Part shown: positions 55,366 through 62,816 of the stretch, one piece after another
How positions within the stretch are numbered: the first letter of the stretch is position 1
Layout of the letters: the number at the start of each line of letters is the position of its first letter
From: Brevundimonas vesicularis
Lineage (GTDB): Bacteria > Pseudomonadota > Alphaproteobacteria > Caulobacterales > Caulobacteraceae
Assembly (NCBI RefSeq): GCF_027886425.1
Contig: NZ_CP115671.1
Location: forward strand, 2,046,001 to 2,110,000
Direction of reading: 5' to 3'
DNA length: 64,000 nt
The notes under the pieces: generated by a model
What the model saw: the letters and a program-made list of their open reading frames with translations, nothing else
What the model was told of the DNA's origin: nothing
The model's database searches: none
Made by a program: the position numbers and the translations under genes

Positions 55366-56997
55366 ATGAGCCTAGCCAGCCGCGCCCTGAACGCTGTCGA
55401 GCGGATCGGCAATCGACTGCCCGATCCCGTCTTCCTGTTCCTGTGGCTGATCGGCGGTCTGATCGTCCTCAGCATGGTCGGCGCCGGCCTGGGCTGGTCC
55501 GCCGTCAATCCGGTCACCGGCGATCAACTGGTCGCCAAGAGCCTGCTGTCGGCCGAGAATCTGGAACAATTGATCATCGGCATGCCCCGCACCCTGGCGG
55601 ACTTCCCGCCTCTCGGCATCGTCATCACCATCATCTATGGCGCTTCGGTCGCCGAACGCACAGGGATGTTCGCGACCGCCATTCGCGGCGCCCTGCTCAA
55701 CGCTCCGCGTTCCATACTGACGCCCGTCGTCGTGATCACCGGCATGGTGTCCCATCACGCGTCGGACGCCTCCTATGTCGTGGTCATCCCGCTGGCGGCC
55801 GTCATCTTCGCCGCAGCGGGCCGACATCCGCTGGCGGGTCTGGCCGCAGGCTTCGCCGCCGTGTCGGGCGGATACGCTGGCAACCTGTTCCCTGGCGCCA
55901 GCGACGCCTTGATCCTGGGCATCACTGAGCCGGCCGCCCGCCTGATCGATCCGTCCTATTCAGTGAACATCGCGGGCAACTGGTTCTTCATCGTCGGCGT
56001 CGTCTTCGTCTTCACCCCCATCGTCTGGTTCCTGACCGACCGGGTGATCGAGCCGCGCCTCGGCGTCTGGAAGCCGTCAGAGGGCGTCGCCGCACCGAAC
56101 GCTTCGGAAAAACAGCCCCTGACCGCCGCCGAAAAGCGCGGCCTGAAGTTCGCCGGCCTGGCGCTTCTCGGCATGATCGCGCTTTGGGCCCTGCTAACCT
56201 TCATACCGGGCTCGCCGTTCGTCGATCCCGCGGTGGACCCGGAGCAGAAGTTCAATCCGCTCTACAAGTCCCTGGTCGCCTTCTTCGCCATCACATTCTT
56301 CGTCACCGGCGGGGTCTATGGGGCCGGAGCCGGCACGATCCAGTCGCACCGCGACATGGTCACGATGATGCGCGACGGCATCGCCCAGCTGGCGCCCTAT
56401 ATCGTGCTGGCCTTCTTCGCCGCCCACTTCGTGGCCATGTTCAACTGGTCGGGCCTGGGGCCCATCCTGGCGGTCAATGCGGCGGCGGGTCTGAAGACCC
56501 TGGCCCTGCCCGCCCCGCTGCTGCTGATCTGCGTGGTCTTCGTCTCGTGCTTCTTCGACCTGTTCATCGGCTCGGCCTCGGCCAAGTGGTCGGCCTTGGC
56601 GCCCATCGTTGTGCCGATGTTCATGCTGCTGGGCATTTCGCCGGAGATGACGACCGCCGCCTATCGCATGGGCGATTCCGTCACCAACATCGCCACGCCG
56701 TTGATGAGCTACTTCCCGCTGATCCTGACCTTCGCCCAGCGCTGGGATCCACGATTCGGTTTGGGATCGCTGATGGCGACCATGCTGCCCTACGCCGGGG
56801 CCTTCCTGGTCGCCGGTCTGGCCATGGTTGCGGCCTGGGTCGCCTTCGACCTGCCGCTGGGGCCGGGCGTCGGCGTCCACTACGAGCCGCCGCCTCCCGC
56901 CGTGGCGGCCCATGAACCTGCCGACGGCGGCGTCGCGGGGCCGCATAGCCCGCCCCAGGCGGCGATGGTCGCACCGTCCATAGCCCCTTCGCGTTGA
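55366..56997 (+). CDS. AbgT family transporter
   Basis: 543 aa, about 12 hydrophobic segments. MNRLPDP-like start (RIGNRLPDPVFLFLWLIGG), MPRTLADFPPLGIVITIIYG, ASYVVVIPLAAVIFAAAGRHP and GSASAKWSALAPIVVPMFML match the AbgT family, whose members either import p-aminobenzoyl-glutamate or export sulfonamides (MtrF type). Which applies here cannot be read. A Pro/Ala-rich cytoplasmic tail of about 45 residues follows the last helix. The gene is divergent from nuoA and next to the tRNA-Asp pair. Confidence 0.88.
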   Translation: MSLASRALNAVERIGNRLPDPVFLFLWLIGGLIVLSMVGAGLGWSAVNPVTGDQLVAKSLLSAENLEQLIIGMPRTLADFPPLGIVITIIYGASVAERTGMFATAIRGALLNAPRSILTPVVVITGMVSHHASDASYVVVIPLAAVIFAAAGRHPLAGLAAGFAAVSGGYAGNLFPGASDALILGITEPAARLIDPSYSVNIAGNWFFIVGVVFVFTPIVWFLTDRVIEPRLGVWKPSEGVAAPNASEKQPLTAAEKRGLKFAGLALLGMIALWALLTFIPGSPFVDPAVDPEQKFNPLYKSLVAFFAITFFVTGGVYGAGAGTIQSHRDMVTMMRDGIAQLAPYIVLAFFAAHFVAMFNWSGLGPILAVNAAAGLKTLALPAPLLLICVVFVSCFFDLFIGSASAKWSALAPIVVPMFMLLGISPEMTTAAYRMGDSVTNIATPLMSYFPLILTFAQRWDPRFGLGSLMATMLPYAGAFLVAGLAMVAAWVAFDLPLGPGVGVHYEPPPPAVAAHEPADGGVAGPHSPPQAAMVAPSIAPSR

Positions 56998-57022
56998 GGG
57001 GCGCGTTTCTCCGAAAAGGTCG

Positions 57023-57051
57023 CTTGACGCGATGTGTCAGCCCGCCTAAAC
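57023..57051 (+). promoter_or_regulatory. tRNA-Asp promoter (putative)
   Basis: CTTGAC (57023-57028), 17 bp, CTAAAC (57046-57051): a strong alphaproteobacterial housekeeping promoter, 42 bp before the first tRNA-Asp. The second tRNA has no comparable pair in front, so both are probably on one transcript. Confidence 0.65.
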
Positions 57052-57093
57052 GACGCCCCTCGCCGGGGCGCACAGCCGCTTCGGCCGGGAAAC

Positions 57094-57170
57094 GCGGGTG
57101 TAGCTCAGTTGGTTAGAGTGCCGGCCTGTCACGCCGGAGGTCGCGGGTTCGAGCCCCGTCACTCGCGCCA
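57094..57170 (+). tRNA. tRNA-Asp (GTC), copy 1
   Basis: Full cloverleaf of 77 nt with encoded CCA. Acceptor GCGGGTG pairs with CACTCGC with one G-T; D-arm TAGCTCAGTTGGTTAGAG; anticodon loop CTGTCAC gives GTC; T-arm GGGTTCGAGCC; discriminator G. Identical to copy 2. Confidence 0.97.
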
Positions 57171-57197
57171 CTCTTTCTAGAAATAGAAGAGTGGCGC
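57165..57197 (+). repeat. Hairpin enclosing the CCA end of tRNA-Asp copy 1
   Basis: GCGCCACTC (57165-57173, including the tRNA 3' GCGCCA) pairs with GAGTGGCGC (57189-57197). An inner TTCTA/TAGAA stem with a GAAA tetraloop and one bulged T completes the hairpin. There is no T run after it, so it is not an ordinary terminator. Confidence 0.8.
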
Positions 57198-57250
57198 ACA
57201 CCGCCTTCCCAAAAAGCTTTCGAAACAGCTCAAAAGTTTCGACCTGATAC

Positions 57251-57327
57251 GCGGGTGTAGCTCAGTTGGTTAGAGTGCCGGCCTGTCACGCCGGAGGTCG
57301 CGGGTTCGAGCCCCGTCACTCGCGCCA
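57251..57327 (+). tRNA. tRNA-Asp (GTC), copy 2
   Basis: 77 nt, base-for-base the same as the copy 157 bp upstream, with encoded CCA and anticodon GTC. The 80-bp spacer between the copies has a TCGAAAC/GTTTCGA hairpin but no recognisable promoter. Confidence 0.97.
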
Positions 57328-57361
57328 CTTCTTTTCAAGACATCGATAAAAGAAGTGGCGC
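57322..57361 (+). repeat. Hairpin enclosing the CCA end of tRNA-Asp copy 2
   Basis: GCGCCACTTCTTTT (57322-57335) pairs perfectly with AAAAGAAGTGGCGC (57348-57361) around a 12-nt loop. The arms differ from those after copy 1 but still pair, and again include the tRNA CCA end. No T run follows. Confidence 0.82.
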
Positions 57362-57411
57362 GCCCCCGTTGTCGGAAACGCGCCACCAAACTCACAGTCG
57401 GATTGTCCGCC

Positions 57412-58662
57412 TCAGTGCAGCGGCAGCGCCGTATCCGGGTTCACGAACGCCGTTTCGCCCGTCAGCTCGCCATAGACCATGCACAGGTCCTCGAACACGC
57501 GGTTCCAGGCAAACTGGCTGACCGCCTTCTCGCGCGCCGCCCGGCCGATCGCTTCGATATCGCGCGCGAACAGGGCCTCGACCGCCTGGGCATAGTCGTC
57601 GGCATCCGCGCTGGCGGCCAGTTGCCCCACGCTCTCGTCGACCGTCTCGGCGACGCCGCCCGCATTGACCCCGACCACGGGCCGTCCGCAGGCCATGGCC
57701 TCCAGCACAATCAGCCCGAACGGCTCTTTATCATTGGCGTGAACGAAGGCGTCGCAGCTGGCGATGATCTTGGCGACGGCCTTCGGATCGCTTTCATAGG
57801 GCATGGAGATGACGCGATCTTCCTCGGGCATCCCCGCGCCTGCGCCGACCAGCACCAGGTGATAGGGGGCGCCCAGCTTCTGGACCGCCTCGATCAGCAC
57901 ATCGACGTTCTTTTCCTTGGCTGGACGACCGGCGAAGCACAGCAGCCGCGCGTCATCGCCCAGACCCAGCTGTTTCAGCAGCCACTGCCGGTCACGACGT
58001 TCCGGACGGAAGGTGTCGATCTCCACGCCCAAAGGCCGAATGACGATGTTGTTCACACCGGCCTCTTCAAGGCGCCGCGCGATAAAGCGGCTGGGCGAAA
58101 CGACTCGGTCGAACTGTGAAAACAGCTTCGCCCAGCGCTTCTCCACCGGCTTCTTGGCCCATTCGCCGAAATGCAACGCCGCCAGCCCGGCCGGATCAGA
58201 GTGGCAGAAGCCGACGACCGGGCATCCGACCCGCTGGCCGGCCTCCAAAGCCCCCTGCCCCGGCGTGTAAGGGTCGCCGGCCTCGATGATCGACGGCTTC
58301 ATCGCCGCCACCCAGGCGCTCCAGCGCTTCACCGAACTGGGCCAACGATAGCCGTCGCCGAACGGCAGCTTGGTCGCCCGCAGTTGCACGATGCCGTCGG
58401 CGCGCGCCTTGTGACGCGCGCCGGGGACGATCAGCGAATGACTGATCCCCGGCCGATTGGCCTCGATCCATGCCTTCTTGGACAGGATATAGCGCTTCAC
58501 CCCGCCTGAGCGCGGCGCATAGAGCATTGTGGTGTCCACCAGCCGGGGCCGCTCGTCCATCGCCGCCGCCTTTAGGGCCCGCAGCGTTTCGGCGACTTCC
58601 ACGTCCAGCCCCGGAATCAGTCGGAGTTCGCTTTCCTGGACGTCGAGGTCTGTCATGCTCAT
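57412..58662 (-). CDS. Glycosyltransferase family 4 protein
   Basis: 416 aa from the ATG at 58662; ATG at 58656 (two codons later) is equally possible, and an upstream in-frame codon at 58722 adds a poor N-terminus. GT-B fold: an acceptor domain with YAPRSGGVKRYILSKKAW, VVSPSRFIARRL at the domain border, then the GT4 donor domain with CFAGRPAKEKNVDVLIEA and the E-x7-E motif EPFGLIVLEAMACGRPVVG. This suggests a retaining sugar transferase using a nucleotide sugar. Substrate unknown. It stands alone, divergent from a large autotransporter gene. Confidence 0.88.
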   Translation of the reverse strand: MSMTDLDVQESELRLIPGLDVEVAETLRALKAAAMDERPRLVDTTMLYAPRSGGVKRYILSKKAWIEANRPGISHSLIVPGARHKARADGIVQLRATKLPFGDGYRWPSSVKRWSAWVAAMKPSIIEAGDPYTPGQGALEAGQRVGCPVVGFCHSDPAGLAALHFGEWAKKPVEKRWAKLFSQFDRVVSPSRFIARRLEEAGVNNIVIRPLGVEIDTFRPERRDRQWLLKQLGLGDDARLLCFAGRPAKEKNVDVLIEAVQKLGAPYHLVLVGAGAGMPEEDRVISMPYESDPKAVAKIIASCDAFVHANDKEPFGLIVLEAMACGRPVVGVNAGGVAETVDESVGQLAASADADDYAQAVEALFARDIEAIGRAAREKAVSQFAWNRVFEDLCMVYGELTGETAFVNPDTALPLH

Positions 58663-58898
58663 GGAGTGTTCTCGCCTGGTCTGGGCTGTCGAACGCCGGA
58701 GGGGTTCGATGGATGCGTCCACGGGACGCAGCCTCTAAGACCGTTCGACGCCCGTAAACCCGGGCGCGGCAAAGCTCAAGTGCGCGCCTTCGCGATTTCC
58801 TCCGCATTCGGCCTATCGGGGGTCGACGAGCGAACGCGGGTCGCTTTGCAGGATCGCCTCAGGATCACCTGCCTTGCATTCGCCTCAAATTCGATAAA

Positions 58899-58927
58899 CT
58901 TGGAACGCTGGCGCGGACCCTGCTAAG
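58899..58927 (+). promoter_or_regulatory. Autotransporter promoter (putative)
   Basis: CTTGGA (58899-58904), 17 bp, GCTAAG (58922-58927), with the Caulobacter-type GCTA start of the -10. It lies 45 bp before the ATG. The remaining part of the 310-bp gap to the glycosyltransferase (58663-58898) holds no gene, repeat or hairpin that I can support. Confidence 0.35.
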
Positions 58928-58972
58928 GGGTCTCCCGTAACGTGACGCGTGACCACCAGGGGTTTCTACCGA

Positions 58973-61900
58973 ATGCGTATTTTGCTTGCGACCGCCGTGG
59001 CGATCGCCCCCTTGATGGTCGCCACAGGATCCCAGGCCGAGATCGTCATCTCGAACGCCCGGACCACGCCGATCCAGACGTCCAATGCGACGGGCACGGC
59101 CGCCGACAACATCCGCATCGCTAGCGGCGGCAGTGTCGCCGTCACATCGGGCGCGGCGGTGACCCTGAACAGCAACAACACGGTCGATCTGGACAGCGGC
59201 GGCTCGATCACGATGGACAAGTCGGCCGACGGCTCGACCGGCCTGTTGGTCAACGGCGGCAACACCGGCTCGGTGATCGTCGGCGGCTCCATCACCGTCA
59301 ACGACACGCTTGAAACAGCGGACATCAAGGACACGGACGGCGACGGCGATCTGGACGGCCCGTTCGCCACCGGAACTGGCCGCTACGGCGTGCGGGTCAC
59401 CGGCGCCTCGCCCTTCACCGGCAACATCCTGGTCGAGGGCACGGGCGCGATCGCGGTCGAGGGCAATAACTCCTACGGCCTGTCCGTCGAATCCGCCCTG
59501 AACGGCAAGCTTCAGAGCCTGGGAACGGTCCGTGTGACCGGTAACGACAGCGCCGCCATCCGCACCACGGGGCCGATTTCCGGCAATGTCGATCTTGCCG
59601 GTTCGATCTCGGCCCTCGGCGCCAATGCGACGGGCGTTTCCATCGAAGGTAACGTCGGCGGCGCACTCAAGATTCACTCTTCCGTGGTGGCCACGGGCTA
59701 TCGCTACACCACCCCGCCGCCCGCCCGTCCGACGACCGGCACCTTCGACAACGCGACGACCCTGTTCCTGGACGAACTCGACGCAGACGATCTGCTGCAA
59801 GGCGGACCGGCCGTGCGCGTCGGCGCCAATGTCGCCGGCGGCGTGCTGCTGGACAAGGCGCTCGCCTATTCCGAGGCCGGCATCGAGGGCGACGACGACA
59901 AGGACGGCGTCAAGAACGGCGACGAGGACGATGACGGCGACGGCATCAAGAACCGCGACGATCCGGACCGTGACGGCGACGGCATCCCGGACGCCAGCGA
60001 GACAGCCGCCTCCATCACATCGCTGGGCGGCGCGCCTGCTCTGCTGATCGGTTCGACGACACAGGCGGTGACCCTCGGCGCCGTCGGTACAGGCGATGCG
60101 GCCTATGGCCTGATCAACCGCGGTACGATCATCGGATCCGGCCTTTACTCCGGCGTGGAGTCGCGCGCCGTGCAACTCGGCGTGACCGGCGGCCAGGCCG
60201 TGAATGTTACTGGCGGCGTCCGCAACGAGGGCGGCATCTCGTCCACGGCCGTTGATGCCAACGCCACCGGTCTCTGGATCGGCTCGGGCGTGACCGCTCC
60301 CACAATCAACAACTCGGGCGCCATTCAGGCCGTCGCCTCGGGCAAGCAGACCCAGAGCGCGACCGGCATTCTGATTGGTGCAGGCGCCAACGTCGGCTCC
60401 CTGACCAACACAGGCAATCTGGTAGCCTCTTTCGGCGGCAATCAGGGTTCGGCCACCGTTATTCGTGACCAGTCCGGCAGCCTGACCCAGCTGAACAACG
60501 CCGGTTCGATCATCGGCTCGCTCACCCCTAACACCGACGATACAAATCCTGTCACCGGCAAGGTGACCGCCATCGACGTCTCGGCCAACACGACCGGCGT
60601 CACCCTGCGGCAGTACGGCATTCCCGCCGCTGCCGGCAGCACGGCGACGGATACGGACAAGGACGGCGTGCCGGACGCGAACGAACCGGCCATTGTCGGC
60701 GCGATCAAGCTGGGATCGGGCGCCGACACCCTCAATATCGAGAACGGCGTCGTCAACGGCGACATCGATTTCGGCGCCGGCGCCGACCGGCTGAACATCA
60801 GCGGCGGCGCGGTTGTGACCGGCGCCATCGCCAACAGCGACGGCCTGCTGGACATCAATGTGTCCAAGGGCACCCTGGCCGCCACCCAGACGGGCGCCAC
60901 GGCGATCTCCAACCTGAACATCGGCGCCGAAGGGACATTGCTGGTCAATCTTGACCCCGCCAACGACCGCGCCGGCGGCTTCAATGTCAGCGGCAATGCG
61001 ACCCTGGCGACAGGCTCCACTCTGGGCGTCCGCTTCTCGTCGCTGATCGATCAGCCTGAGCGGTTCAACGTCATCACGGCCGGCACGCTGAATGTGGGTC
61101 AGATCAACCAGACCCTGCTGTCGGACAACTCGCCCTATCTTTACGTCGTGCAGGGCGGCGTGGCCGGCAACACCGTCTATGTCGACGCGCGTCGCCGTAC
61201 GGCCTCCGAGGCCGGGTTGATCCCGGTCGAGGCGTCCGCCTACGACGCCGTCTATGGCGCGCTGGGGTCCAATGAGGCCCTGCGCAACCTGTTCCTGTCG
61301 CAGACGTCGCGCGACGGCTTCATCGACGCCTACGAGCAGATGCTGCCCGACCACTCCGGCGGACCGCTGATGTCGCTGTCGGCCGGCGTCGATGCGGTCA
61401 CCCGCGCGCTGACCGGCCGCAACGCCGCCGCTGCGCCGGGTGAAACCAGCGCCTGGGTCCAGGAGATCAACTTCTACGCCGACAAGGACAAGACCGACTC
61501 CTACGGTTTCCGGTCCGAAGGCTTCGGCGTCGCCGGCGGCGTCGAAAAGGGCACCAGCCTGGGCGCCATCGGGATCTCGGCCGCCTTCACTTCGTCCGAC
61601 ATCAAGGACCCCGAGGCCGAAGCCGAAGAGGTCCTGTCCGCCAATCTGCTGGAGTTGGGCCTCTACTGGCGCGCTCAGGGTCAATACTGGACGACCTGGG
61701 CCCGTGCGGCGGGGGGCTACGCCTCCTTCAGCGCCGATCGCTCGCTGGTCGCCACCGGCGTCTATCTGAACAACAAGTCCGACTGGCATGGCTGGACGGC
61801 GGCGGTCGCCGGCGGCGCCTCGTATGAGCGCAACTTCGGCCGCCTGAACATCCGCCCCGAAATCTACGGTGAATATTTCAGCCTGTCGGAAGGCTCGCGC

Positions 61901-62266
61901 AGCGAGAAGGGCGGCGGCGACGGCTTCGATCTCGACATCGATTCGCGCGACAGCCACATCTTCTCGGCCGTGGCGGCGATGAACGTCGGCTATGGCTTCG
62001 GCCGCAACGGCTGGATCCGTCCGGAACTGCGCGTCGGCTATCGTCAGAACATCTCGGTCGACGCTGGCGAAACCATCGCCCGCTTCGCCAGCGGCGGCCC
62101 GGACTTCATCCTGTCGCCGGACGCCATCGAAGGCGGCGGACCGATCCTGGGCTTCCGCCTGAACTTCGGCAACGAACTGGGCATGCTGTCGCTGACCGGC
62201 GACGCCGAGCTGCTGGAAGACTACGTCCGCTACTCGCTGCTGCTGCGGGCCAGCTTCCGCTTCTGA
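58973..62266 (+). CDS. Autotransporter (type Va) with calcium-type Asp repeats
   Basis: 1097 aa from the ATG at 58973, which gives a signal peptide (MRILLATAVAIAPLMVATG, cleavage near SQA-EI); a GTG at 58949 would add eight residues. The passenger (about 24-820) is a low-complexity Gly/Asn/Thr/Val beta-solenoid of ladder type. It is broken three times by Asp-rich thrombospondin-3-like repeats: DTDGDGDLD at 120, a long run at 307-343 and DTDKDGVPDANEP at 560. The C-terminal 12-strand autotransporter barrel (about 820-1097) ends in Phe (LLLRASFRF), the BAM signal. Passenger role unknown; adhesion or surface-layer function is inference. Confidence 0.88.
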   Translation: MRILLATAVAIAPLMVATGSQAEIVISNARTTPIQTSNATGTAADNIRIASGGSVAVTSGAAVTLNSNNTVDLDSGGSITMDKSADGSTGLLVNGGNTGSVIVGGSITVNDTLETADIKDTDGDGDLDGPFATGTGRYGVRVTGASPFTGNILVEGTGAIAVEGNNSYGLSVESALNGKLQSLGTVRVTGNDSAAIRTTGPISGNVDLAGSISALGANATGVSIEGNVGGALKIHSSVVATGYRYTTPPPARPTTGTFDNATTLFLDELDADDLLQGGPAVRVGANVAGGVLLDKALAYSEAGIEGDDDKDGVKNGDEDDDGDGIKNRDDPDRDGDGIPDASETAASITSLGGAPALLIGSTTQAVTLGAVGTGDAAYGLINRGTIIGSGLYSGVESRAVQLGVTGGQAVNVTGGVRNEGGISSTAVDANATGLWIGSGVTAPTINNSGAIQAVASGKQTQSATGILIGAGANVGSLTNTGNLVASFGGNQGSATVIRDQSGSLTQLNNAGSIIGSLTPNTDDTNPVTGKVTAIDVSANTTGVTLRQYGIPAAAGSTATDTDKDGVPDANEPAIVGAIKLGSGADTLNIENGVVNGDIDFGAGADRLNISGGAVVTGAIANSDGLLDINVSKGTLAATQTGATAISNLNIGAEGTLLVNLDPANDRAGGFNVSGNATLATGSTLGVRFSSLIDQPERFNVITAGTLNVGQINQTLLSDNSPYLYVVQGGVAGNTVYVDARRRTASEAGLIPVEASAYDAVYGALGSNEALRNLFLSQTSRDGFIDAYEQMLPDHSGGPLMSLSAGVDAVTRALTGRNAAAAPGETSAWVQEINFYADKDKTDSYGFRSEGFGVAGGVEKGTSLGAIGISAAFTSSDIKDPEAEAEEVLSANLLELGLYWRAQGQYWTTWARAAGGYASFSADRSLVATGVYLNNKSDWHGWTAAVAGGASYERNFGRLNIRPEIYGEYFSLSEGSRSEKGGGDGFDLDIDSRDSHIFSAVAAMNVGYGFGRNGWIRPELRVGYRQNISVDAGETIARFASGGPDFILSPDAIEGGGPILGFRLNFGNELGMLSLTGDAELLEDYVRYSLLLRASFRF

Positions 62267-62289
62267 TCGCAGCCCGATCCAGACAAACG

Positions 62290-62322
62290 AAAGGCCGCCG
62301 GTGCGATCCGGCGGCCTTTTTG
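62290..62322 (+). terminator. Terminator, probably bidirectional
   Basis: AAAGGCCGCCGG and CCGGCGGCCTTTTT pair around TGCGAT, with a T run on the plus strand for the autotransporter gene and T-rich flank on the minus strand just past tRNA-Val. Confidence 0.9.
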
Positions 62323-62324
62323 TT

Positions 62325-62401
62325 TGGTAGGCGGCGACGGGTTCGAACCGCCGACCCTCTCGGTGTAAACGAGATGCTCTGACCAGCTGAGCTAGCCGCC
62401 C
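62325..62401 (-). tRNA. tRNA-Val (TAC)
   Basis: 77 nt on the minus strand with encoded CCA. Acceptor GGGCGGC pairs with GCCGCCT (one G-T at the end), D-arm TAGCTCAGCTGGTCAGAG, anticodon loop TTTACAC gives TAC (codon GUA), T-arm GCGGTTCGAACCCG. It lies 34 bp after hupB; a GACGGGC-TTAT-GCCCGTC hairpin (62413-62430) in the gap may mark processing of a joint transcript. Confidence 0.97.
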
Positions 62402-62435
62402 CCAAGGGCAGAGACGGGCTTATGCCCGTCGCGCC

Positions 62436-62711
62436 TCAACCGTTCAAGGCACTTTTCAAACCTTCGCCCGGGCGAAAGCGCGCGGTGCGCGAGGCCGGGC
62501 GCGCGACCGCCGCGCCGGTCTGCGGATTGCGCGCAACGCCAGCCTTGCGGTCTACGGCGACGAAACTGCCGAAACCGATCAGCTTCACATCCGCACCCCG
62601 CGTCAGCGACTCGGTCACGCCGTCGGTAAACGCCTCCAGCGCCGTCTTGGCCTGGTCGCGGCTGATGTTCGCCGCGCTGGCCATCCGGCCGATCAGTTCC
62701 GCCTTGGTCAT
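62436..62711 (-). CDS. hupB: DNA-binding protein HU
   Basis: Nucleoid-associated, non-specific DNA-bending protein. 91 aa from the ATG at 62711, with GGAGGGGG 4 bases before it; the longer frame starts inside the terminator. MTKAELIGRMASAANISRDQ opens the helical part; GFGSFVAVDRKAGVARNPQTG is the DNA-binding arm with the intercalating Pro (RNPQTG), and KSALNG closes the protein as FRPGEGLKSALNG. Usual position after lon. Confidence 0.96.
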   Translation of the reverse strand: MTKAELIGRMASAANISRDQAKTALEAFTDGVTESLTRGADVKLIGFGSFVAVDRKAGVARNPQTGAAVARPASRTARFRPGEGLKSALNG

Positions 62712-62760
62712 CCGTCCCCCTCCAGAACGAATCACTAAAGGACAGATCGGCGGTTGCGTC

Positions 62761-62798
62761 AAAAACGAAAACGCCGCCGGTGGGGTCACCGGCGGCGT
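62761..62798 (-). terminator. Terminator between lon and hupB
   Basis: On the minus strand ACGCCGCCGGTG and CACCGGCGGCGT pair around ACCC and are followed by TTTTCGTTTTT. It lies 18 bases past the lon stop and ends 50 bases before the hupB ATG. Confidence 0.9.
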
Positions 62799-62816
62799 TC
62801 GCTGTTCAACTCGGCG

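Noticed and set aside
57094..57327. Duplicated tRNA-Asp as attachment site of an integrated element
   Set aside because: Only 157 bp separate the copies, with no integrase or foreign genes nearby; this is a plain tandem duplication.
57165..57361. tRNA-Asp trailer hairpins as ordinary rho-independent terminators
   Set aside because: No T run follows either stem on the plus strand, and the 5' arm lies within the mature tRNA.
58865..61957. 1030-codon open frame on the minus strand
   Set aside because: It is antisense to the autotransporter, with low-complexity Gly/Asp/Arg/Val composition, no domain and no start context. The repetitive passenger sequence keeps the opposite frame open.
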